Assembly: GCA_022829145.1 (NCBI GenBank)
Contig: CM040755.1
Span: 22,713,063-22,777,062, forward strand
Length of the DNA: 64,000 bases
DNA from: Albula goreensis
Lineage: Eukaryota > Chordata > Actinopteri > Albuliformes > Albulidae
Direction of reading: 5' to 3'
Below, one piece after another: positions 49,092 through 60,709 of this stretch. The notes under the pieces were generated by a model. The model saw only the letters and a program-made list of their open reading frames with translations. It made no database searches and was not told where the DNA came from. Position 1 is the stretch's first letter. Each line of letters begins with the position of its first letter. The translations under genes were made by a program, and so were the position numbers.

Positions 49092-49202
49092 TGGCCATGA
49101 CCCAATAAAATAAACTTAGTCTCTTTAAGGGCATATGCAATTCATTCACAATGGGCTTCAGTCTTTTTAAAGACATACCACATTCTATTTTATAATTGCA
49201 AG
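49092..49202. repeat. dispersed repeat, copy B (partner at 2981-3090)
   Basis: This copy is collinear and in the same orientation as the 2981-3090 copy, starting at 'GGCCATGACCCAATAAAAT' and ending at 'ATTTTATAATTGC'. Internally it carries the related pair CTCTTTAAGGGCATATGC and TTTTTAAAGACATACC, which suggests short internal repetition. No transposon termini are identified. Confidence 0.65.
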
Positions 49203-50159
49203 AGCACATTTTCAATACCATGTTCGCCTGTGTAGAACAAAACAGGAAATACTTATGTTGTGATGAAAGGTCTGTTTTGATTGATCTGCACATCACCTAA
49301 ACAAGGCTAATTGATTCTTATTGAATCCTAGGGTCTGTATTTTATTTGAATAGTGACTGTTAACTAGCAGACTTCTAGCACAGGTCCTTGAATTAAATTC
49401 AGCACTGCCCATGTTCCCATGAGGGAGGTGTTGTTTTAGCTGCAAAGGTAGCTATGTGGGTTATATTACTGCTCACTTAACTCTCTTCTTGCCATGGCTG
49501 TTTGTAGTAGCAACCAGCACCCCAAAAGGATGATGAATGTAGCCTTGAGGAGTGGCAGGGAGGGTGAAGTTGACAGGGTTGTACTTGTCCTACTGTAGAT
49601 GATTGGGCAGTTAGTCTCGCTAACCCCAGCCATACGTCCCAACATGTGATGCTCCCTTTGACTGACTGCAGTTTAGCTGGCAGACATCAGAGTGGTCGGA
49701 GGAAGAATCTATACTGTTGTTCTGTGCTGCAGTATGTGTGAGCCGGACCATTCAAACTTGACATTGTGAGAGAGCTCTTGCTGGTTTCCGTTGAGTGAAA
49801 GCAACCTGTGATACATGTTTCTTCCCTGTATGTATCAGGCCAACCTTGACCCCCGTGGCCCATGTTTGACAGTGAGCTGTGTCTCTGCCTTGTTCAATAG
49901 TAGCCAACCACGCTATGCATTTGAGGAGATGGAATCTAAGGATGACCTCGAGTGAAGAGATCATGGTATAATTTTTTTTTTTTTTTAGTCAAATTACTGA
50001 CAGTGTTGATGGTATCAGCCTGAGCTGAGCTATGTATCGTAACCCTATTTCCAAGAAACTGTCAGTGCTTCAGAACCATGAACAGCGCCCAGCCTACCTG
50101 AGGTGCAGGACCATGGAGAGTGCCAGTCCTTTCTCTCCTCCAGCAGTCAACACACCTGC
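49203..50159. other. noncoding sequence, nothing recognised
   Basis: Unique sequence with a T15 run at about 49971-49986. Confidence 0.5.
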
Positions 50160-50345
50160 CAGAGTTGGCCATTGAGCCTGGTCCACCCAAACCTAGGGCC
50201 TTTTGACCCCAGAGAATCACATTGAAATTTGTTTTTATCCTACAATCTCATTGAATGCCTGGTGCTGACAAGAGGAGGATGGGCTCCTGCTCTGTGCTGG
50301 GATCTTCTGTGCAGGGTTTCCTTCTCAGGGTTTCTTTGAGGGGAG
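50160..50345 (+). repeat. relic of a fish interspersed repeat
   Basis: 'GCCTGGTGCTGACAAGAGGA' with 'GGATGGGCTCCTGCTC' and, further on, 'GGGTTTCCTTCTCAGGGTTT' matches a block seen widely in fish genomes ('GACCAGAGGAGGATGGG' with 'TTTCTTCCT'), from general recollection. The family is not named because I cannot verify it. It is degraded, with no open frame. Confidence 0.35.
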
Positions 50346-51322
50346 CTCAGGCTTGAGATATAAAGCTGCTTTGTTACAGTTCGTGTTGTAAAATGCACAG
50401 TATGAATAAAACTCAATTAAAATTTGCAACTTTTGGGAGAAAAAAAAACGAAAGTGAGGTGAGTCACCTATGTAATCAACTGCTGGGTAAAGAGGCTTTT
50501 TAAGCTGAACTGCCAAATTTGGCTTTTCTAGCCATAGTGGATAAATGATCACTGGTCTCATACTGTCTCATAAACTGAAACTGTAGCTTTTTAAAAGTAA
50601 ATAAGTTTTGTCTAGCCAAGAAAAATTATGCGTCTATTTAAAACTGCAAATCATAAACCACAACACAAAAAGCAATGTAAAAACTTAAACACCTTGAATT
50701 GTGTGCCTTGAAAGGTTGAGGATTGAAAAGTTGAGAGTTTATGTTCACACAAGAGAGGGTATGTTTGTGTTCTGGTGAGGATGGGGGTCAAGGGCATGTC
50801 CTAAAAGATGCAAACAGTGTCTGGGTTAATTCCTGGTCTCTGGTCACTGTAATCCTTTCAAGGGGTTTTTCATCTCCTTATTAGAGCCAGTGGTTTGGGT
50901 TACACAGCCTAATTAATATACAGTGATTGTGTTTTTTTAACAGAAACTTCAGGATCCAGTGTGTACTGCAGACTGATTCAAGGGACTATCTTCAAATGTC
51001 AATCAAATAAGGGTTTGATCGTGCTGTTTATTTTTCAGCATCATCTGTGTTCATAGGTCCAGGAGTCAAGGGCTTCCAGGAAAACACAACCTCTTTTCTA
51101 ATGTAACTCTTGTGATGCCACACCGACTGCATTGTGCCCTTGCTATAATACATTTGGTTGGCTGTGACCTCTAACACCTTGCCACCTGTTAGGCAGGTGA
51201 CCTCCACTGTCTATCCGTAATGCCTGGGCAGGTAGACTGTTAGACAGCCCAGTCCTGTTAACATGGCGGAATGCACGTCATGAATAATAAAGGAATAAAT
51301 GCTCTCTTGTTGTTTTCCCCAG
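50346..51322. other. noncoding sequence, nothing recognised
   Basis: Unique sequence ending in a pyrimidine-rich acceptor-like tract at 51303-51322. Confidence 0.5.
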
Positions 51323-51505
51323 CGGCTCAGTACTCGCAATTTTAAATACCTGAAAGCTGACAGGCTCCTCCGAGGGGCTTCCATCTCTGCAGACCAGACC
51401 CTGCTGCCAACCCTGAGTGACTCCTGCTATGGAGCATGTGGGTCGAGTTTGCCCAAATCCCAGTCAGCAGCTGCGGCTCCCTCTGCCCCATTGAAGACTG
51501 AATAA
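51323..51505 (+). other. candidate terminal exon (60 codons)
   Basis: 'TTGTTGTTTTCCCCAG' ends at 51322 and is a near-ideal acceptor. The following frame is open for 60 codons, starting RLSTRNFKYLKADRLLRG, with an Ala/Ser/Pro-rich end (SQSAAAAPSAPLKTE) and TAA at 51503-51505. The composition looks more protein-like than most frames here. I recognise no homologue, and no in-frame upstream exon can be assigned. Confidence 0.17.
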
Positions 51506-51659
51506 GGGAAGGAAAAAGAGTAGACTCTCATACATATTCATAGGAGATGCTGAATGTTATGTTTACCTGTCAAGGTCGTGATTAGGGTGAACTGTGATCA
51601 CCTATGATATTGAACCCCTCCACCCCCAGCACCCCCCTTCCGCTGCCACCATCCTGAAG

Positions 51660-51960
51660 AGCGTCAAGAGAGAGGCAGTCAACAAAACCACTCAACAGCA
51701 AATCATTTGATTTCCCTCTTCCTAGCTGCCGTTATTCGTACTGATACATCCCTGCATTACAATGGTAGCTCATAATGAATTCTGTTAAATTAAAGATCGT
51801 ATTGTTATGCTGTCTTCGGTGCCTTTGATCGGGATGCCAAATTATGGAGGATAATTTTCTCTTTTTTTTTCCTTTTTTGAGAGTGAACAAAAGGAAGTTT
51901 CTACAGATTCGAAGGAGGTGACACACTGGTGACAGATTTCTTCTTTAAAAAAATGTTGTT
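51660..51960. promoter_or_regulatory. regulatory-looking complex block
   Basis: Non-repetitive sequence with AT-rich cores (CATAATGAATTC, TTAAATTAAAG, GGATAATTTTC) and scattered CpGs (GTTATTCGTAC, TTGATCGGG). It is a conserved-noncoding-element candidate. Conservation is untested. Confidence 0.25.
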
Positions 51961-54159
51961 CCATGATTATGACTATACACTCTGCATTTTTAATGCTTCC
52001 ACCCCCATCCCTACCCTCCTGCTTTAGTTCTTTTTTAAATAGAAATGGGTTGACTCAATTGCAAATGTCACCCTGGAATATTTAACCCGACTAGAAGTGT
52101 GTTGACTCCTCTTATAAGAAATGACAGATGAGGGCCCAATCTGTCTTCATCGGCAAAGATGCGCAGAGACAAGTGCGCCTCTCTCTAACTAGTGCACCAG
52201 ACTAAAAATAAGTAAATAAACAACCTAACATGCTAGGGGGCTAGGGGTATGTGCTTGTGGGGGAGGGGGCTGATGCTTATGTGGTTGCTTTTTTCATAAA
52301 CAATATATGAGTTGCTTTTTGCAAGTCAAATCCTTGAAGAGTCATTGCTGGCATTCCTCTTGGTGCTTCAAGGATAGAGACAGGAAAGAATCGTTGGGTA
52401 TTAATGAGCAGAAGATGGATGCATTTAAGAAGATAACAGTGGACATAAAGTCCCATTCCAGCCCCCACATCTCCCAAAATGTTCCCTGTGTTTCATCAGC
52501 CTGTGGACTTGAGTCCTTTCTCTTTAGTGCCATGGTCCATAGACATTTTTGCAGGCAGAATTAACTTCCTCACATGCACAAATATTTGCTTTCATCCTTC
52601 CAGAATTCTGGAATTGATCTGAAAAGGCCCTTCTCTGTATGAATGACTGGTGGGTGAACTGGAATTAGTATTGTGCTGAGAAAAAAAAATATTGTGCAAT
52701 AAGTTGTGCAATGAACTGAACAAGTCTGAATCAGTCTCGTAATGGTTAGATGTAAAAGTGGAAAAAATAGAATTAATCAGCATGACTGACAAAAAACTCA
52801 ATCATCACTGTTTTTTCTACGGCTTCTTTGGGGGAAAGATGTCATTCTGCGTCACCATTGTTTACTGGCCGTTGTCAGAAATGGTGTCTCCTTGCGCACA
52901 CCTTCATGTGACCAGACATAAGCTTGTGCCTGGATAACGTTGAGCTTTCACTAACCAATCCTTGTTGGGACCATTGACTGCACCTGTGACTGACTATGGC
53001 CTGCCTGTCCAGCCAAGCGCAGCCCCACGCTCACCTCCCCATCTTTGCTCATGTACTACACAGGTACTCAAGGTTTATTCTCCTGCTTACCACACATCCT
53101 CTCTCATCTCACACACCAGTGGAGCGCGTTTCTGAGGGCCGCCGGATGACATCACTTGGACAAAGTGCCGTGTGCCGTTTTCTGCATTCCTCCTCATGCT
53201 CCACATTTTCTGCATGCTTGTCTTCATCATCATAATTCACATCTTTCCCCCTTAGATTTATTTATTTATTTATCTACTCAACTGCTTCTGAAATTACATT
53301 TTTTACAGTTAAGAAGATTTGTAGAACATCTTCCTCATACTCATTCTTTTCTTTTGCTTTACTCAAGTGTCCTCTTTCCCATCTGTACTACAGGACTGTG
53401 TGAGTCTGAGGGAAATTTGTTTTCAGTTCAATCTCAATTATCAATGGAACATTTAATTTTCACCCTCACTTTCACAAACGAGTTTATCAACTGGGATTAC
53501 TCCCAGTTGCCAGTAACTGAAGGTACCCTCTGATTTACCTAGTAATGTATGAGTACCCTGCCTCCTGTAAAGACTCTGGTCTCTGACTGTATCTGTCCGC
53601 TCTGTGTTGAACCCATTGCAGTGATCCTCTCTCTTTCTGCTACTTTGATGTAATGTTCCAAACGTTTCTGATGCCTAGTGTTTTGTATGAAATGAAACCC
53701 TCCCTCACTGGGTGACACTATGACTAATCATACACTGGCACTCCTGGGTGACCAGCAACCAGCACCAGGGCTGGATCCCAGTCTGTGGTGAGCATCACTG
53801 CTCTGAGAAACAGTTCCTTTGCTGGGTGAACCTCCTGGATGCCTACAGTTTCCTGCTCATTGCTCTGTGTACATTAGACATGGCTGTTGAATAACCGTCA
53901 GTGTTGGATTTGCTAGTACTCCTGTGTAGCTGCAAACCAACTGATGACAGTATCGCCATGGTGGGCTGGGGATTCTGTGGATGTATTTCACATGCCTGCT
54001 GTCATCTTGTGCTTTGGTTTACAAAAACAATCCTTAATTCTCCTAAAAACCAAACCAGTAACAGAGAGAAAAATATCACCAGTGAAGCAGTTCCACACAA
54101 GGGCCCTCTGTGAATCAGTGTCTGGTCACGCATTGATAGATTGGAAAAGCAGTTTGTTC
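51961..54159. other. noncoding sequence
   Basis: Unique sequence with a short TTTA run at 53256-53274. The open frames at 52996-53533 and 53901-54171 are unrecognised. No RNA gene is seen. Confidence 0.5.
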
Positions 54160-54340
54160 TACCAAATTTAACAATGATATATCATTATCACAACTTTGGG
54201 GGAAATCTATAAAATCAATGGGGCTGTGGGTCGAGCAGGATTAGCATTACCGCCGCGCTGAGAGGGTGTCACAGCGTGCGGAGTATGGATTGAGTCGCTG
54301 CCCAGATCAATGGCATTTGTGGACACTAGGCTCAATAACA
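54160..54340. promoter_or_regulatory. regulatory-looking block
   Basis: Complex sequence moving from AT-rich (AACAATGATATATCATT) to CpG-containing (TTACCGCCGCGCTGAG) within 180 bp. It has a GGATTAGC bicoid-class homeodomain core and a SOX-like AACAATG. Candidate only. Confidence 0.2.
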
Positions 54341-55785
54341 AAGCTTCCTTGAGCAGAGAAGGAAAAGAAAGAAATAGATGTAAAAAGCAAATTTGCCTGG
54401 AGAAGAGCTAATATTCTGAGAGCGGCTAGGTAAACTCTGGCTCTGTAGCTCCTGGCAGAGGAGAGAGAGAGAGGGCTGGGGAGGAAGGGACAGATAGATT
54501 CGTCAGCTGAATAATACAAGGGGTAGGTATTGTTATTAATATCCTCTCCTTATTGTAATTGGCAGAAAAGAATAACGAACATAAAACACGTCAGTTTTAT
54601 AGAATGCATGTTTTGGGGCCATGTTAAGCTCGTATCTGATACAGTATATATTTCATAACAAACTTTCATAAATAGATAGAAAATGCATTTGTCCTGGTTC
54701 ATTATCATTTTCTTGGAAAATACAATTCAATTATCGTTTAGGAATATGACTCACAGGGCAAATGTTTATTGGTCAATAAAGAATGAGCATGCAGAGGGGC
54801 TGTGAAAAAGGCCAGCCAGATGTTTTGCTCAGATTTTATTTTGTCATAGACCAATCTCAGCTGCAGTGTAAACACTACCATGCGGTCCCATACCCAGGAC
54901 ACTTCTCCGCACAGACATGGGCAGGAGAGCAGCCATTTTCCTCAGAGGCTCCTGGTGAACCTCGGGTCCTCTAACTTCCTGTTCAAAAGTCATGTCAGAA
55001 ATCTCAGGAGAGAACCTTTCTTTGTAAATGGGGATATAGTATATGGAATAATTTCAGTGGCAGTTATCTCTGAAGGGCTTTATTGGGATATGATAGGGTG
55101 AGCCAGAATGGCTGTTTGTGTGTGCTTGCTTTCTTCATGTAATAGGGCAAATGTAAAGCAGCCCTGTCATAACAGAAACTGTAAACTCTTCACTTCCTGT
55201 TTTGTTCTGTTCTGTGATTCAAATCTCAGTTAACATACAGTAGATTGTCAATTCCCTTTAATTCTCATCAAATCTAATGCTCTTTGCATTGTTTAGCTTC
55301 TGGATACATCTTGATGTAACTTATGGACAAGACATATGGAAATATGTCATTTCATGTCCACATGGCTAACATCCATTTGATTTCCATAAGACGGACACAT
55401 GTCGTTTAATGTCTTACAGTGTTTTCCACATTCAAAATGTACACATGTAAACTATTTGTATACATTCAAATATGTACTACTTGGAATTTAATTCTTCATG
55501 ACTTATTTCTGCTGCTGTATATTAGGTTGTAGTATTTCTGAGTTTAGTTTAAACTGTTTGACCACACTGCTGCATTAACAGTTGATATCATTTCTAAAAT
55601 ACTGTAGCTTTTTAATGTGTCACTTAAGATGAATAGGCTTTGTTTAAAGCATAAAAAATGTTCCTTATAAAGTGCTGTCAGGGTTCTCTTTAAATCATAT
55701 TACTGAAAATTAGCTATGTTAATTTTCAGTGGGTAGTACAGTCATAAAGCCCTCCATCAATCATTCGCCCTGAGGTCTATATACG
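54341..55785. other. noncoding sequence, nothing recognised
   Basis: Mostly AT-rich unique sequence. A short GA patch lies at 54459-54474. No gene is recognised. Confidence 0.5.
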
Positions 55786-55789
55786 ACTT

Positions 55790-55797
55790 ATTTGCAT
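55790..55797. promoter_or_regulatory. perfect POU octamer ATTTGCAT
   Basis: The octamer sits in 'GACTTATTTGCATATC'. It is one of at least two perfect octamers in the window, the other being at 16763. A single motif has little weight. Confidence 0.2.
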
Positions 55798-55998
55798 ATC
55801 AAAAGAATTTTGATGTTTCATATACAATGAATGAGTGAAAATGTGCAACCCACTCAAATTGAAATGTCATGACAAACCGAGGCATTCCTGGGGTTTTTGT
55901 TGTAAAGAGCATGGGCATACCAATTAAACAATAATCCTTGAACATTCGGTGTGCTGCTGATGGAAGTTGTGCTGTAGTTTCCGTTAACTCAATCGCAG

Positions 55999-56040
55999 TC
56001 AAGTGAAGCCTCCAAACTTGAAGACTTGAATTACTTGAAG
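55999..56040 (+). other. candidate 42-bp micro-exon
   Basis: 'CAATCGCAG' precedes and 'TTGAAG|GTAAGTAAG' follows. The 14 codons are open in the first frame (SSEASKLEDLNYLK). The donor is near-consensus, but it lies in AAGTAAG-rich low-complexity sequence, and the acceptor has a poor pyrimidine tract. Probably coincidental. Confidence 0.08.
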
Positions 56041-57727
56041 GTAAGTAAGATATGCAAGTAAGTGAAGAGAAAAAGTGAAAAATGTGGAGATTTCAGGGAG
56101 AGGTGAAAGAAAGATTTGAGAGGAAGAGTAAGATGGGAAAATTAGAGAAAAAATGTAAGATGTGTATGTTTCTTGAGGGAAAAAAGGAAATGCAGATTAG
56201 AGAATGAAACTTGAGAGGAGTCTGGGAAAAAGACATAAAGAGAGAGCTATAATGAGAAGCCTAACTACTTTGGGTAGTCTTTCCCCATTTTTTTACTCCT
56301 CTATTTAGACACAGATGAGAGAAAGAAAGCAAGAGCCATAATTAAACAGCTTAATGAGTTTGTAGGTCTTTTGTAAGCAGGTTTGTATTTAAAGGAAAGG
56401 AGTTTTTATAGGGCAAAAAAATCTTCCCTTTCAATGCTGTCAAAGAAGTTTCTGGTGGAGCAGTTATCGCAGCATGTGAAATTGCTCCAGCTCGAGAAAT
56501 AATTTGGATTTTTCTCTACCAGAGTGCAGCAAAACAATGGAAGCCCCCACCCCAGTCTAATTTGCCTTGCTAGGGTCTCTCTGGGTGGCGGGTCCATAGG
56601 GACAGAGAACTCCGTTTCTCTATAGGGAGGGTTTTGAGGGGTGGTGATGGTGGTGGGGGTGATCGAGCCTGCTAGCAATTTCGACCAAAATGCTGCAATT
56701 GTCCCTAGATTGAACAGTACGCAGAAGTGGTGCTCATTTTTCCCAGTTTTCATTATCGTTCCCCTATTTACTCATCTTTGTCTCAAAAGGGGGAAGAACC
56801 AAAGTCTTCTAAGCCTGCCTTTAATGCGAATGTAGCGTTTTTAACACAAAATGCAGCTCTGACTGGGCAGTTAAAAACCAAGGGAACATAGCAATGTGTA
56901 TAAATGAGTACTCTTCCAGTTTCCATTGTGATTACACAAAAATTTAGCCCCATGATTTCTTCATCTTACATTTGTTGAGTGGCCGAATATTTTTTCCTTT
57001 AAGTTGTATGATTTTTTAATATCTGAACAACATGTATCCCACCCGTCTCACCTAAAAACAACTTCTACAATAAAAAGATTCATTATGTTACATGAACAAG
57101 GTAAAAATGTAAATATGGATTTACATTTTGAAAGTTAATTTGAAAAGGATCTCCTTAAGATCCATTTTCATTCTATGAAATAAGAGCCTGCAATATAGTT
57201 TTCCTGTCAGTCATTACCTAAACGTTCCCCTTGTTTACAAGTGTTTCACAAAGCATTGAAGCTGCCAAAAACTATGGCTTGGTCTGTTTGATAAAAGTAC
57301 AATTTCTGTAGTTCATTATCAATTATGGATATACTGTACCTCCCAGCTCTGGCACATTTGATCACCTGAATGTGACTCATGTTACATATCCTATTTTTCA
57401 CCCTCAAAGGTCCAGCTCTTGATAAATTTCAGTGAACATATTACAACAATGTACATGCCTAGAAATTCAATGGTTAAGGACTATAGAACAGCTGATGACT
57501 ATACAGTGGCCAAATGGAAAAGGATAATGTACACAGGACTTACTAGTTCTGATTACTATTGATTACTATGTTGGGTATTTAGCATAGGATTTATACACAG
57601 TGAGCAGTTGTGATTACTGGTACGCTTTACTGGTACAACTATCGCATTTTAATTTCTTGGTTTTCGTCCTTTGCCTTTGCCATGATAACCGTGCATGTAT
57701 TCATCACAAAACTTCACAGCTCTTTCA
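56041..57727. other. noncoding sequence; purine-rich stretch
   Basis: 56041-56260 is A/G-rich (AAGTAAG, GAGAGG units). The rest is unique AT-rich sequence. A 115-residue minus open frame at 56406-56753 is unrecognised. Confidence 0.5.
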
Positions 57728-58236
57728 TTATATTACATTACATTAATGACATTTGTTAGACACTCTTATCCAGAGAGACAAGGCAAAGTGCATAAGAATG
57801 GTACGAAAAGTCATAACCCTAGAGAGGGGTAAAGTATCAAGTTCCAAAGGTGATCAAATAGATTAGGACTCCCCTACCGACTATCTAAGGAGAAAATAAA
57901 CAACAGCCTAGGTTAAAAACAAATCAGGTAAAACAAGAGCAACAAGGGTAGAGCCATTTACAAAGAGCAAGGGAGGGGAGGGGAGAGGTGCAGCCTGAAG
58001 AGGTGAGTCTTCAGTCTGCGCTCGAAGGTGGCCAGTGTCTCTGCCATTCTGACCTCCACGGGACGGTCATTCCACCACCGGGGGGCCCAGACAGACAGCA
58101 GACGTGACCTGGAAGTGCAGGAGCGGAGAGTGGGTGGCATCAGGCGACCAGAGGTGGCAGAATGGAGGAGTCTGGCAGGAGTGTAGGGTCTGATGATCTT
58201 TCCAGAGCAACCCTCTTGCTCCACTATCCACTGCAC
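57728..58236 (-). mobile_element. 5'-truncated L2-type LINE, 3' part
   Basis: On the minus strand, 58236 down to 57958 encodes the C-terminal part of a non-LTR retrotransposon ORF2 protein, with the signature APRWWNDRPVEVR then FERRLKTHLFRLHL, typical of the L2/CR1 superfamily (compare 'LWNSLP' and 'LKTHLF'). The 3' tail, seen on the + strand as CATTACATTAATGACATTTG then CACTCTTATCCAGAG, is the standard fish L2 tail with an ATTAC-type end. About 510 bp remain. It is inactive: no endonuclease and no reverse-transcriptase core. Confidence 0.85.
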
Positions 58237-59284
58237 ACCGACTCTCTTCTGTCCTACCTTTTACCTTCTTCCTTCAACTTGGCCCCCTTTACAGATGTTG
58301 ACATATCTGAACTTCCACCTACCATCTGAACCATCCATGTGTGTCCTTGACCCTATTCTGTCACGCCTTCTCCATGATCAACTGACTACGGTTCCACAGG
58401 CTAGTTTCCCTTAGATTCCAGGAGGCCCAAGTCACACTACTGCTAAATAAGTAAAATCTTGTCAGTTTTGCCACCTATGTATATTGACCAAATTGTACTT
58501 CCATTTCTTTTGGAGCAAATTGAATCGAACAAGCTTGCTCACTTCTTCTCACAGAAAAACCCTTTTGCCCCCTTCCTGTCTGATGTCAGAAGTGGTCACT
58601 CGCTTAAACAATATTCCATCTCTTTCTCTGTAGTGGCGGTGAGTCTGGTGTGCAGATTAATTCTATATGACATCCACCCATGGCACCCAAAGCTCCTGTT
58701 CCTGGCCCTGGTACTCTCAAGCCATCACTTCTGTTATTTCCTTCTTATGGTCTCTCTGCCTGTGCCACCAAACCCCTGCAGCTAATGTGACTTGTTTGCA
58801 CTCTTCTCAAATGTGCTCATGTCACGCCCCTCCTCATCTCACTTCACTGGCTACCTGTTACAGCTTGCATCAAGTTTAAAACCCTGCTGCTTGCCTGAAG
58901 GGCAGTGCATGGAGCAACAGCATTGTGTCCCCTAACAGTCTTCAAACCTTACGGCCTGGCCAGATCTCTTTGTTCTGCAATCTCTAGGTGACTGACTGCC
59001 CCCTCCCTGAGTGTTCACACCTCCTAGTCACAATTTCTGCCTGAACTGGCCCCTCAGTGGACAAACAAAATTCCCATCGTAGTAAGGACAGGTAAATTCT
59101 GGTGCAAACTGAAAGCCCATCTCTTCAGACTAAATCTTGGTTCCCTTTCCTACAGCCTCCCTCTGGCACTGTTTTTTTCTGTTTCATGTTTTTCTTAAGG
59201 CTTGTTATTGATGCATTCTGTGCATATTCATGATTTGTATTTTGGTTCTGGTTGGTGTAGGTCACTTGTCTTAGTGCTTTAGTG

Positions 59285-59328
<44 letters not shown>

Positions 59329-59460
59329 TGGTTTGGGAACATTGTTAGCCAGGTCTGGCATTATTGCTCATGTTAATATGATGGATGCACTTATGTTTTC
59401 CCACATTGTATGTCACTCTAGATAAGGCCATCTGTTAATTCACTGTAATGCAATGTAGTG
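58237..59460 (+). mobile_element. decayed, internally deleted L2-type LINE
   Basis: Fragments of an ORF2 reverse transcriptase occur in order on the + strand but in different frames: CVLDPILSRLL (about 58340), LLEQIESNKLAHFFSQKN with DVRSGHSLK (about 58510-58608), HVTPLLISLHWLPV (about 58818) and KLKAHLFRLNL (about 59107). The tail 'CTCTAGATAAGGCCATCTG' and 'TGTAATGCAATGTA' lies at about 59418-59459. The catalytic RT core between the second and third fragments is missing or unrecognisable, and frameshifts and stops abound. It is inactive. Confidence 0.82.
59285..59324. repeat. (TA)n-(CA)n microsatellite within the LINE 3' region
   Basis: TATATATA followed by about fourteen CA units. It lies between the ORF2 remnant and the tail of the + LINE. 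Confidence 0.95.
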
Positions 59461-60129
59461 TTTCATCCCTGTCCTTCAGCCAAACTCCACCTGTCTACAA
59501 ATACACATTGAACATAGAGGGAAGAATGTTCCTCTGAAGGGCTCTTCAGAGAAGGAGACAAAATGTTATCATCTATTCAAACATATATGAATCCTGTGTA
59601 TGATTTTTAAATGATAGAACGAAACAAGAATTGGAAACCATTTATTTTTTTAATAAAGATGGACCTTGAAGTTAAATGTGATTTTTTTGCTTTGCATTGT
59701 CCAGCCTATTATATGATGAATTTAGGAGGCTTCGCAGAGCATCACTAATGTCCAAATGGAGATCAAAAGGGTAACGGGGGGAACAATTTCAAATTTTTGA
59801 TTGCCTGAAACTAGAACAAAAGGCCCAAGGACTTTGGTTTTCATGGCTGTGCCTCAAAACCAGAACACCTTAATGGCTGTACTCTGGGTTCTTTGGGTGG
59901 TTTCAGCGAAACCAAAAACATTTAGCTTCTTCTGACTCACTCTCATTCCTACCTTTACTGTGTGCTTGCTCTCTGTCTCTCTCTGTCTTTCTCTGTTTTC
60001 TTCCTCCGAACACAAGCAAGAAGTCTGGAGAGAGGCAAAAAGTTTTTTTCTTTGGCACTGGGACCCCCCTCTTGGGCAATGGCTACAGATAAATTTGTCT
60101 GTAAGATTTAATTTTTCTTTTCTTCAAAC
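59461..60129. other. noncoding sequence
   Basis: Unique sequence with no gene recognised. The stretch 59690-59900 is complex, with regulatory-like texture. Confidence 0.45.
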
Positions 60130-60480
60130 TTAATTACTGATACTTCTTGGTAATACGTGGCTGATTCGAAGGAGATAATTAGTTGGGATATTGAAGAGGG
60201 CCTCCGGGGGCCTGAGGCCTGGCAGAACAGTGAGAGGCGAATGAGGGTAGACACCATCTTTTCAAATTATGCTTGGGGGCGAGTGCTCCCAGGCAGCTTA
60301 AGCAGCAAAGGCCTGGTAATTAAATTGTAATTTAACCTGCCGAGTCGGGAGCCAGAGGGCCAGGGCGGGCAGGGGTTGGAAGCCCACCAACAGGATTTAC
60401 ACTTAATGAAATAATAAAGCAACACTGCGGCGTTATTCACCACGCTGGAGATGCCTGCCTCCCCACTCTTTATATCTGCC
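60130..60480. promoter_or_regulatory. regulatory-looking block with homeodomain-core cluster
   Basis: Complex sequence with GGTAATTAAATTGTAATTTA at about 60314-60334, GATAATTAGTTGGG near 60174, GC-rich flanks (GGCCTCCGGGGGCC, CCGAGTCGGG) and CGGCGTTATTC near 60428. There is no repeat structure or coding frame. It is one of the strongest conserved-noncoding-element candidates by texture. Conservation is untested. Confidence 0.32.
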
Positions 60481-60564
60481 TTTCCCTCATCATTACGTGC
60501 TATGGGGGGAAACGGGTGGGGAGGGGGGCATTTGAAGGGTTTTCATCTGCATCTAAATTTTGCT

Positions 60565-60654
60565 TGTGTGTGTGTGTGTGTGTGTGTGTGATTGTATGTC
60601 TGCACACTTGCCTTTAGTTTGAATGTGTGTAGAGCTGTGTATGTGTGTGTGGAG

Positions 60655-60706
<52 letters not shown>
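60565..60706. repeat. paired GT microsatellites
   Basis: Thirteen GT units at 60565-60590 and about 24 at 60659-60706, with diverged GT-rich sequence between them. Confidence 0.95.
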
Positions 60707-60709
<3 letters not shown>

